Positions 1-11,150 of a DNA stretch of 64,000 nucleotides are shown here, piece after piece. This DNA is from Dipylidium caninum (lineage: Eukaryota; Platyhelminthes; Cestoda; Cyclophyllidea; Dipylidiidae). A model generated the notes under the pieces. The model saw nothing but the letters and a program-made list of their open reading frames with translations, was not told where the DNA came from and did no database searches. The stretch spans positions 1,178,001 through 1,242,000 of the forward strand of contig QEYB01000180.1 of NCBI GenBank assembly GCA_017562135.1, read 5' to 3'. The first letter of the stretch is position 1, and each line of letters begins with the position of its first letter. A program made the position numbers and the translations under genes.

Positions 1-560
1 ATATCTGTGGTCTAATAGGATAGATTCGAAATGGAAGACTATCGACTACACTGCTTATTTACGGGGAGCAAGAGTCGAATTAATAACCTGATGTTAGAAA
101 AGTAATCATTAGGTACCCTGTCACTTTCTTTAGCTTGGTGCCGCGTCATAGAATCAACCTCGGCAAACTGTTTAGAACCTTCATTGGATATCTCCCACCT
201 GGAGATTAATAGTTCAATGGATTCAAGAAAAGGTTTCTGGCGCTACTAATGATATACCTACCATTAGTAATATCCTTAATGATAATATTGATAGTGATTA
301 ATCAGTCGATGGAGTTGTTGAAATTCGAAGATGGATAAGTTTAATAGTATTTCCGACTTATTATTTCTCTTATATTTTGTGAAATTTGAGTAAGCATCAG
401 TAGAATGAATCATTTGGCAATAGTGTGATGTCCTAGACTTATTTTCAAATTCCCATTGCGGTAAGAACTTACTGTAGAAGTATGAAACTGAGTGTCATCT
501 TAGGCCCCTTGTGCATATTTATATGAATGTTCGCTTATATCCACAACTGACACTTTTTAG
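1..560. other. Non-coding stretch before first recognised PTIP exon
   Basis: I see no exon, repeat or RNA gene here. The first supported exon begins at 561 after a pyrimidine-rich acceptor and starts part way through a codon, so this stretch is most likely intron of the PTIP-like gene. The first half of the BRCT domain that continues at 561 was not found and may lie further upstream. Confidence 0.5.
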
Positions 561-3500
561 GCCCCTTCGAGATCGCAAACGTTTAGTGACTATCTACTGG
601 CTAAATGACGTACTAGCCAAGGGGAAGTTAGTTCCCCCTTACGAAATTATTCATCTCCCTTCCACTTTTGCCCCAGGCGTCAGCTTCTCCTTCATTCGCT
701 CCCAAGTTAGTTATCGATATCTTTATTTGCATACTCATATGTCGTCTTCTGTAACTATTTACATTGAGGTATTTTGTTATCTTATGTCGAAACTGGCAGA
801 AAACTAGCTTCTAACAGTATGATATGTGTTGGAATGAGGTGTAGAGTTAATGAAAAATAAATTACTTATGGGTTAAGTTTTAAGCTGTTGCATTCTTAGT
901 ACGAGAGTGCGACTTCACTTCTTCCACCTTCCGGTAGTTCAGTGTGCGAATATCTAAGGTTGATTATTTTGGGGATCCAGCTCCTTGAAATCTTCGATTT
1001 CACATACTCAATTGATTGTTACTCATACTTTTACATCAAGCGCTTGTTTAAGAACAAAATTTTGACTAGTGTGTGGAATATTTACTGTTGTATTCTAGAT
1101 AATATCCATCACGGGATTTGATGGTATCGAAAGAGTTAAAGTGGAGACGATAATCAAGCAAATTGGTGCTTCATTTACGGACTACCTCGATCAAATGAAC
1201 ACAATCCTAGTTTGTAAACGGTCAGTTTCTCTAGCCTCGAACTTGACTCATTTATTGCATTTTCAAACTAATCTTCATGTCCAGAAGAGGAAAAAATCGG
1301 GCGTCGATTTTTATTGTCCATCATGATCGTGACGCGGGACGAGAATTCCTTTTTGTCACTTTCTATTCCGCGCCGTTTTTTTCTTTTTTGATATGATCTA
1401 ACTGTTGGATAAATTGACGACCTGCGTAATGCGCATAATTCGCTTAATATCTCTTCTGTTTGTACTCATTACAATGGAATAGGGTTTTTTGCTTTTACAT
1501 TTCATTTTCTGCAACCTTGTGTAACAGACCCCAAGGCAAGAAATACGAAATGGCAACGATCTGGGGTATTCCCTGTGTCAATCTCCGGTGGTTGCAGGAC
1601 ATTTACTTGGGCGATGTGTCGGCCATGGCGGCAGACATATCTCACAAGTATCTATGCTTTGACACTTCCGATGTTTCCATCGCCTTGGAAACGCGGACCC
1701 CACGTGTACAGGAGATGATGGGTTAGTCTACTTATCAACTAATTATATTGTTCATGTTTGTTGAAAAAACTCAGATGTTGATTAATATTAGAATCTGATT
1801 TACCACACAACGGGTCATTCGGATGAGCTCCTTTTCATAGATAGCTTCTCATCATCGATGGTATAGACCCGAAGTATTTCCGCTTCTTTTTGTATACTGG
1901 AATATTGTTTCGAAGGAAATAACACCATTAAACTTATCCTTCCTCATATCATTCATTTCGTCACTCACCAATTGTTCGTCGATAACCTAGGAGGACTATT
2001 TAGTGCAGGAAATCCTTAATTTTAAATTATACCTTTTATTTAGATAGTGAGTCCATCAATTAGCGTATTTCCGTTCACTATCGTCGATGCTAATGGTTTA
2101 AAATGATGCAACCTCTCTTCTATTTAGTTGGATGGCAACAGGGCATTTGCATTACTCCCGAGTCTTGGGAGGTAAGTTTTCATTTGTCGTTTCCCACGAT
2201 TCGTGTCTCATACAGTTGGATAATTCCCTAAACTATCGTTATTTTTACTGAGTGGATGGATAAAATATTGCTTGCTGGGGAGTGTGGTTCGCAGCTTGAA
2301 TGATGCCTGAACCTATAACAATAAAGTGCCTTGGGTTGTATTATCAGTTACGTTAATGTAAAGTGCTCTCGTTTTTTTGTCCTGACCAAAATCGTAATAA
2401 CCCATTATTTTTATGTTTGAGCACGTTTAAATAAAATAATCTGGAATGGGACAAGCTGTTGTTTTCCTTGCGAATGTTGTTTACAGTAACGCACTGTTTT
2501 GAGGATAATATTGGATTGCCATGCACACTTGTTTTCTAAATGCTTTCGTTATCACGAAAAATGAATTCTTCAAGCCATGAAACGTGTGACTTAGTATAGC
2601 CATTCTGGGTAACCATGCAAAGAGCACATGTCACCGTTCTTTCACTACTAGAATATTAGCTAATTTGATGTTTAACAAAATATACGGTTGTTTTAAGCCT
2701 TTCTACTAGAGACTGTTGGTTATGTCAGTCAAAATCCCTAAGATCTTACTAGTGTGAAACGTGTTGAATCCATTTTTGCAGCATTTGGCGAAATTACGAA
2801 GTCAACTGCGACAGGAGGAGGCGGAGGAGGAAGCGGCTGCCATTCAGAAGCGCCAACACCAAATGGAAGACGGAGAGGGAAGCGCCGATAGTGACGAAGA
2901 AAAAAGGTGAGTTATTAATCCTTCTCTTTGCTGTATGGTAGTCGACTTTTACTTATGCAACAAACAACTTCTAAAACTACTGACTAACCTCTCTTGACAT
3001 ACCTAAATGTCCTATTTTAACTTTTAAGCACTTATTTCATTTGGTGGTTGCGAGATGAGAAAACTGTTTTATTCTTGCCAATGAGATGTGTGTATAGCAA
3101 ATTAATAAGATTATTTTAGGATACAATGTTGCCTATTCACGCTTCCCAAATCAAAATTGTTCTCACATAGATGCGTTTTGCCGAGTCTGACAGCAGCGGA
3201 AGTTGAGCGTGCCAAAACAGGCATGTTGAGAGAGACGCTACTTCGTGAAGAGAATGAAAGAGTTGCCGCTCATCGGGCCGCTGTCGCTCTTGCTGCCGCA
3301 CAACAGATACCGCAACAGGTGTCCACCACGACAACTTATCCGTTACTTTACTCCGTCTCTCCTACTCCTCAATATCCCCCGTGTTCCTCTTTCCCCACGA
3401 ACCATCAACTCTCCACACCAACAACACCTGCTAATGTTTTTCCGCTCGTTACCGTGCCTAAAATGCATAAGGTGGCCCCCCCTCCCCCTCCCCCACAGCC

Positions 3501-6345
3501 GCAATCATCCTTTCCCACTGCAGTTGAAACCGAATTTAAGGTAAGCAGTCAATATCTTTTGTGATTATAAGTTTGGCTTTCATAAGCATTTATTCCCCGT
3601 TAGAACCATTTAAAAGCAAAAATTTTTCATTACTATCTATTCATGGAAGCGATAAATGGACTTAGTACTGTCCATAATAATATTACTTTTAAATTTTTCA
3701 CTGGGTGGAGCAGTATTACCATTATTTTGTGTTTTTACAACACTGTTTTTCTTTTCACATTTCCATTTTTCTGCTTAAAAGGCACAATCAGCGTCAAATG
3801 TCCACCACAAAACCTCACCTCTTCCACATAAACGTCCACACAGTCCGTTCACGATCAATTACGCTTCACCGCCTCATAAGCGGCAAACAAATGACATTTC
3901 ATTACCAAAGTCTGTCCCGCCCCATCGTGTTACTTCTCCGGAAAGTATTCAACGTCCGGCATCAGTGGGTCCGGTGTTAAGCGCAAGACAGCCAATATTT
4001 GAACCACCAACGGCGGCATCCGTTCCGCAAATGGCTGGAACTCTAACCCCTGCCCCTGCAATTACCTCTCCTCTTATATCTAGAGATGACGTCAAGTCTA
4101 CGCCTTCTCCATTAAACTCTTTGGAGATACCACTGCCACCACCATCGTCTCAATCGCCTTTGCCACAATTGTCGTCACCTTCCGTACCAAAAGCGGAAAC
4201 CGTTATTGATATGGAGGTGCGGCTGGTCATAACGAGCGTGGACACGGAGGCACGTCTGGCCATATTACAGTTGCTTGCCCAGATGCCCAAAACTGGCATC
4301 GCGCCTTATCGAATGGTGGAAAGTGTAAACGAAGCCACCCATGTGATAACAGAGCGTCTCACACGAACGCCTAAAATCTACATGGCTGTGGCTCTGGGTT
4401 GTCCTATTGTCACCTCAAAGTGGGTGCAGGCCTGTCTTGTTCGTGGTGACTGGCTTGGTAAGAATAAATTTTCCCCTTTTGCTTACCCCCGAGGTCACTT
4501 TCACTCTCCCCCTTTCCGGTTCCTCACGATTTTTGTGGTAATAACATTTACAGGTTTACATTTAAATGTGCTATCTTTGCGAATTGATTACTTTCTTGCA
4601 CAGTTAAAATTTTATATTGTTCAGATAATACCCATAGTTGGTTAAATTGTGACATTAGATTTTAATTGTAATTATGAGCACCAATTTATGGCCGCCTAGA
4701 TTAATGGCTTACACCTCGAAATCCTGGTGATTTTTTGTCCTACCAAATGGTTTTGTGTATAAAACACTACCTCTATTCACCTACCATCGAACTAGCCTGC
4801 TATCTTTTAAGCGCTGCAATTGCCCCCTGCGTGACTGCTCTCTATGTGCCAACATCTAAACTCTTTCGCTTTATACCTTATCGGTTGTCTTTATCTCAAA
4901 GTTTCCTGCGTCATTTTTTCGTTATCCTCAATGTGACTTGATTTTTAGTATTTCTACTTCATCATATTATCAGCTTCGAGTTAAAGCCTGTGATTTTGCT
5001 TCTTGGCTTCACATGTATACTTTTGTGTATAAAGCGGAAACCGACTGGTTAATCGAGGACCCCGAAGCGGAAGAGAATCTCGGCTTTCGACTTGCTACTA
5101 CTTCCTTGCGTACCTCACATGAGCGTCGTCTCTTTGGCGAACCGGGCCTGTTCTCGGAGTTGGAGTTCTGGTTCTCTCCCATGTCACACCATCGTGAGGT
5201 TTGTGAGCAGCTTGTACGCGCCTGCGGCGGGCGCATCCGCGAGCGTCGACCCACGCAAAAGATGGCCCTCCTACCCGTCCCACGGCAGGTTATCATTTGT
5301 CACGAGGAGGACTCTCACGTCGCTTCCTATCTGATGCGAACCAAAACCGGCAACCGGGGCAAGTCCCTCACGCTAGTAAAACTGATGTCGCAGTAGCCTG
5401 ATTGAAAACAATTTTTCACGCTTCATTACAGCGGTTCATCATGAGGAGTTTATCTTGAGTGGCGTCTTGCGACAGGAGCTCGATTTTGACTCCTATCAAA
5501 TACAGTTAGTAAGTATACAATTCGCCAAGTTGCAGGCCGCGATCTCAGTAGCCAATAACAGCAACTCGCCGGCCTCCATACGCACCAGCGTTGGTCGTAG
5601 CCAACCCGATTTGCCGGTTTCAACCCCGTCCCAGGCCCAGATCTATATGCGTCCCCCACCTCCACCACCGCCCGCGCCCTCCTGTGTGCTCCTCGTTTCG
5701 GGTGCTGATAATCAGCAATCCTCTGTGATGTACTATATCTCCTCTGGTTCCACTATTTCCTCGGCTCCACGAGCCCTATTATCTGCTCCTGCAAGTTCTG
5801 CCGTCGTCGTTACCGCGACCCCCTCCACCACTGCTGGTAGTACTCAGCCCAGGATGGCTCAGGAAGAGTCATTAACGCTGCACCTGCCCGAAAGTGTCTC
5901 GGCTGTGGTTGTAACTGGCGCGGAGGCCGTGGCTCAGAGTGGTGACGTGAGCCTCAACGCTGCGCGTGTTGCCGCAGCCGACGCGCACTTCGTCGCTTCG
6001 GCCACTACCGCCATCACCAACACCGGTAACTCGACGCTGATCACAGATAGTGAAATCCTCACTGCCGGTCCTACTTTCCCTGGCCAAAGTCAGATGAGCT
6101 GGGCTTTGCATCATCTACCACAGCAACAGCTACCGCCTACGCAGCCCCCCTCCACAGGGACGGTAAGTTGGACAGGCTTCTCTACCCGTCCCATTCATAT
6201 TTATCTCGCCCCGCTTTCGCACTGGCTGGATGCATTTGGCACGATTAGGCTTACACCGCCCCATGGTTTTTATGGGATTTTTGCCATTCACCAGGTAACT
6301 TTTTTAGGTGGGAATATACTTCCGGCCAGTTTGCCTTATTATTAA
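561..6345 (+). CDS. PAXIP1: PTIP/PAXIP1-like multi-BRCT protein, C-terminal part (5' end outside window)
   Basis: PTIP is a nuclear scaffold of MLL3/4-type histone H3K4 methyltransferase complexes and of the DNA-damage response; its BRCT pairs bind phosphoproteins. Exons whose phases all agree are 561-705, 1099-1220, 1528-1721, 2128-2171, 2782-2906, 3171-3540, 3782-4457, 5035-5358 and 5432 onward. They encode the end of one BRCT (VTIYWLNDVL), a second BRCT (IISITGFDG, then WGIPCVNLRWLQD), a charged and Pro/Ser/Thr-rich linker, and a C-terminal BRCT pair (VTSKWVQACL, ETDWLIED, then HHEEFILSGVL). The order matches the second half of the six-BRCT PTIP. The intron 5359-5431 is GC-AG and 73 nt long. 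The reading frame stays open after the last BRCT to 6345, giving a Ser/Ala/Pro-rich tail. A GTAAGT at 6163 could end the exon earlier, so the true 3' end is unsure. Confidence 0.9.
5359..5431 (+). other. GC-AG intron in the PTIP-like gene
   Basis: The donor reads GCAAGT and the acceptor TTACAG. Splicing here joins the two halves of the last BRCT in phase 1 and reproduces the conserved stretch ending EEFILSGVL. No GT donor nearby gives a frame that keeps this motif. Confidence 0.75.
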
Positions 6346-6626
6346 CTTACTATGCTATTCAACCCCAAACGGCAGGAGAATCTCACTCGATTACGAATCT
6401 TTCCTTTTGTAGGTATGAGATGTCCTGTCTGCAACAAAATTCTCGTATAACGTGGCATTTCTTCTCCGAGCCTATGCTGTCCAAATTTTGTATTTCTATT
6501 CCATGTTTTTTAGTACAAATTGTTTTCCTAAGGAAGCAATAAGAAGAGACCCTATCGTACCCATTGCACCTGGGAAGTAGACTATTGGCGGAGGAGTAAT
6601 CGGGGGAGTGGGGGAGGAGGAATATG

Positions 6627-9600
6627 TTAAAAATTGAGGCAGTAAAGAGGGTGTGATTCTTTACGCCACGCATCGATCCAAGTTACGATGCGATCGCGAA
6701 TGAGGCGGCGGACGGCTCGCACCTCCGCGGTGTCATTGGGGTGACTACCCCGTAGGTCAAGGTGATGCGCACCCGACGCAATGCGAACAATCGTAGCGCC
6801 CGGCACTGACTTTTGTTCCGACACGCCAAACGCTGACCACGGGTCAAGGTCTCCATTGCTATAATGCGAAACAACAGATGGGTGGTTCGTATCCTTCAAC
6901 TGCCCTATGGAGTAGCGTAAACGACGTCGACCTGAATTGCGTCTCAAAAGTCTTATCTGATTGGCTCCAAAATCCTATTGTGCGAAAGTCACGCATGAAA
7001 ATAACGTAAACCTTAACGACTAAAAACACGGTTGAGATTGCATAAAGCTCCTAATTTCGGTTCTAGCATCGATAGCAGCCAAACTCTTATAAGTAGGGAG
7101 TTAGGTGCTACCCAGAATCTTTATTGGTCAAGCAAGGTGAAATCATTGAATTATTACAAAGTCCTACAAAAAAGCGTAAAAATGATGACAAACCTAAATA
7201 TTATCCTGGTTAAACTGTTTAGGTCTTTGGCCCACCACTGAACACCAGCCCAATCCATACGCGGTCGAACATTAAACCTATGTTGGCATGAAGTGGAGAA
7301 CTCAATTGGGTCCCACGCGAAGGGCTTAAACATATCAGCTATGCCGTCAGAGCACAATGGGTTGACCATTTCCATGCAGGTCTACAAAGTGACAGACGTG
7401 TCCCCAATTTAACACTAGTTGAAACATGTTCAAGCAAATTTACGCCAGTAGGATGTTGCATGATACGAGTTTAGAAAGTCACATTCGGATAAAATGAATC
7501 GAAAAAACGTAGGGGGTAAGTAGATGCTAGACTAGGTCGAAAATCACAGGTAATCTGCGATTGAAAACGAGTCGTTCTACATAATAGATAAGATTGAAGC
7601 ACCTGAAGTTCCCATCCATTGTCATCAAATCCCGTTGAATTATCAAAAGATAAACATTTTTCTTCTTGCCTATAGTTGTAAATCGCGAAGAAAGCGCATG
7701 CGAATTTTTCCACTTGCGACGGCATTTTCCCTCCGATCGGGCAATTAGACATGGCCTTGCAGAACTCCTAACACACAGAAACTTCTATAGTACTCGACCC
7801 TGCAAGTTGACATCAGTAAAACTGAAATGGTTTCTTCACTTGGAAACAAGAATAATATGTGGTTCTGTCCATAACGAAACTTCCATTCCGGGGAGATAAT
7901 AATGAGTGGCTTACCCTACTCATGAATTAAAAGTTGTCTAAAATTTAATCGATTAAAGGAAATGAATTCTCCGATCTCAAAGTAACTGGAACCGATGATT
8001 TCGAAGAATATTATAAGAAAAGAACCCCTAAGCAGCTAGCTAAAGTATTGAGACCCAGCTTTATGCATAGCTTCAGTAAACCTTATCTACAAGTAATTTG
8101 ATCTCAGGCCGTACCTTCACGGGCCACGCAGGAAGGTCACCGAGGAATGAAGCACTGTAGGGATAGTTGGCCATTGCCAACGTCACTAAGTAATCCTGCG
8201 CAAATTCGTAAATAAACTCCTTATTTGGAAAAGGCCTGCATGTCTTGAAAATCTTTGATAAATTATTCAGCCCATCTGCTGTTAGAAAAACGCACTGAAT
8301 TTAAAATAAATGCATGTGAATTGTTTAGGTATCAACACTAACGTTTTGTTGCAATATCATCTATTAATGCCCAAACATCACGAATAATTGAGGTACAAAT
8401 ACTGCCTCCAGCTTGTTCGTAAGCCCGTGTAGTAACCTGATAAAATCCTCCACAATCAGCCATTCCTGGAAATAACCATATGGGAGCGGATGCTGCCAAA
8501 GCACTTAAAAAGGATATAAGAAACGATTAAATTTTTTCCAAAAAAACTACATTCTATGAAACGGGAATTAAAAGCCGACACATATTTAATGTAGCAAAAT
8601 GGCACGTACCCAGCAACAATGTTGGGATAGGCCTGACGAAACCAAGCCGTCAACATGCCCCCATATGAGCCACCAAATGAAATTACAGGTGAGTCGATGA
8701 ATTGTCGATTCGCACATTTGAAGTCAGTTAAAAACTTAGCATAGTCAGCCAATGTTTGTTCCGCCGTTAAGTAGCCGAAGTGACTACGATCCTAAAAAAA
8801 GATATAAGGTAGGCCACCTATCTTAAAATTCGAATAGAATGTTAGGATTTTGTCCATCAGAATTTATAATATACAAATTTTGTGCAAGTCTGCACAGTAT
8901 TCTACGTTTAAACCGAGCATTAATAAATTGAACGAAGTAAAAGTAGAAGATTTGCGAACAATATGACGCAAGGGAATTACAGTTAATGAAACTAGCGTAA
9001 ACAAGGGTTACTGGAGACAATACACTCTTAGACAACCAAAATGACGCTGGCGTTGTAATGGACGGCACATAACGAAGTCTTACACGGAAAGAATCTTGGC
9101 CAAAAGGCAAGGATTCACCATAATAACGGTGTTCTGCAAATATAACAACGCCGGACAAATTTGCGGCCAATTCAAACATAAACCCCTTAAAAAATGTAAA
9201 AACCTGGATGACTTAAGTACCGTATTGCGTGCAAAATGTTCAATTGGACCCTCGTTTCCTGTATAGAATAATATCGGGCCGCCGTATTGCCACTCTTTCA
9301 TGTAAATTAAGTAGGTTAAATTGAAAATTTGGGGCGATACAAAGGAAAAGTGGTCGACCTAGGAAATTGCATAAAATCACGATTCATACGAATTCGAAAA
9401 AAACTTTCTTTGTAAATGGATATGATTCGGGTTGATTTTCCCATGGACGAATTCTATGAGACAAAATCGCATTGCAAACACGAAGCAACAGAATGAAAAA
9501 GGGCCAGCTGTCCATTTATCGAGCGCTCTGGCCTATATTCAGCGGTTAAAACAAACTAGATTCACATTTTATAACCCTGCAGATTTTCACACGAAGTGAA

Positions 9601-9671
9601 AGACTTCCGTGAGCTTTTGGTCCAACTGGAAACGTGACCGTGAAGCCGGTAACAAAAAAGAACAGCAACAT
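6627..9671 (-). CDS. PRCP: Lysosomal Pro-X carboxypeptidase-like S28 serine peptidase
   Basis: Family S28 enzymes remove a C-terminal residue after proline and usually act in lysosomes or are secreted. Exons in transcription order are 9453-9405, 9358-9221, 9185-9084, 8791-8610, 8503-8343, 8278-8115, 7767-7603, 7381-7216 and 6904-6627. Phases agree throughout; the last junction is less certain. Visible motifs are VDHFSF, GGPILFYTGNEG, FAEHRYYGESLPFG, the nucleophile motif GGSYGGML (Ser), SNGDLDPW (Asp) and GAHHLDL (His), so the catalytic triad is complete. An ATG at 9671 opens a hydrophobic signal-like peptide (MLLFFFVTGFTVTFP), but its join to the next exon was not resolved in phase, so the start is provisional. 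The stop codon ends at 6627, convergent with the PTIP-like gene about 280 bp away. DPP7, a family relative, cannot be fully excluded, although the motifs resemble PRCP more. Confidence 0.92.
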
Positions 9672-11150
9672 ATTAAGTTTTGTCAGCAAATACGTGCTTA
9701 ACACATATATTCGCGTTGGAATTGGTGGATTGAGCGAATTCGCAATGCGATGTTTGCGATGCAGACAAAAACGCGCGATTAATCCCCTGTGAGAACAAAT
9801 GTAGGCCTAACACAAGGGTCTTCAGCTGAGGAAACCGAATTTAATCACAGGAGATTACATTATAACCTGGCAAAAATATAGAGGCGGGTAATGTCGTCAC
9901 CTGCAACATCACTCCGATGAAGGATGCACCAACAGTGACGCTTAGTACGCAGCTGAATTGTCCCATCTCCTCAAATGGAGACACTGAAGAAAATTATGCA
10001 GTAGGCAATACGAGACACGGTTTTGAATCGGGCGGAAATAATGTGCAGAGAAAGGTTCGTGCTATCAAATTCCGTAAGCGGCAGTTGTTGGCATTCAATA
10101 CTGGAGCATTAAAATCGAACGAAGATTTAACACGGGTAACACCATAAAAAATTTAGAAGACTTGGTACAATTATTTGGTACATCTCTGAGCATTATGCCA
10201 ACGATGTCAGTCGTTCCTCGTTTTCCCTAAAGTTTTGGATTTATGATGCGTTTCAATGAAGCACCTGTTTTTCGATTTAGCTGACTTAAATAATACCTTA
10301 ATTATATTTATAACCTCGTCACCACGTTAATGTAGGAAGTAATTCTAATTTTACGTCTCATGCGTTAGCATATTTCGCTCTTGTGCTTCGTTGGAAATTT
10401 TCCGGAACGTTCGCCCTGGAAGATGAATGGAAGATTGAAACACAAATAAGTTAGGCGTAAGACAATAGTAATTTGGGCGTGCCCGCAAACTTGAAGTTTC
10501 GTCTTAATATTTGACCATTCCACACAGGTTTATCCCTATGATCGTTGGATTTCGTAGTTTTTTCGGTTCCTAAAAACGACTAGGTCCAGTCATAGCTTAG
10601 TTGCATTTAATGCCTCTCACCTTTAAATGCTGGTATGTCAGAAAAGCATGAATTTTGTTTACATTGCTCAATCACCTACCAGCCCTTCGAAGGCCGCTGG
10701 TGTCTGTGTACGCTTAGGGTGGAGGTCATAAAATTACAAATGCCTTTTTCGCCACGCCGCACTTAAATAACTCTTTGAGCACAGTCTGTTTTATTCATCT
10801 AACTTTAAAGTGTTGTTTGTGCATGTCTATTTTCTCATCAAATTTAGTTAGAAGCTGCTTGCATTATCCCATAAGTGCATGATCCTTTTTAACCTTCGGT
10901 TTTGAACCAACTAAGACAGTCTATCACTAGCTGTTTTAGTCATCCGTCCTATTGTGCCTTTTTTCCTTAGAACTTGTTCATTCCTGCAAGACGTTTTTCC
11001 CAGCTTATTATTGTTCTATCATCTTGCGTCACTTTTAACATTTAATCTGTTATATACCGTTCGAGATCACCCTCACCTTATTTTTTTGCATCCGTTTAAT
11101 TTTTGTTTTTTCCCCTGTAGGCTAACTCCATGTAAAAACTATAAGCTTTC
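9672..11150. other. Divergent intergenic region, PRCP-like and STK36
   Basis: This region separates the probable PRCP start on the minus strand from the STK36 start codon on the plus strand, so it should hold both promoters. A 76-codon plus-strand ORF at 9917-10147 has no recognisable domain or neighbouring splice signals and I do not call it a gene. A pyrimidine-rich stretch ending in TGTAG at 11120, about 30 bp before the STK36 ATG, could be a leader-intron or trans-splice acceptor. Confidence 0.5.

Noticed and set aside
9917..10147. 76-codon plus-strand ORF upstream of STK36
   Set aside because: No family resemblance and no signal that ties it to a gene; its length is within chance for this region.
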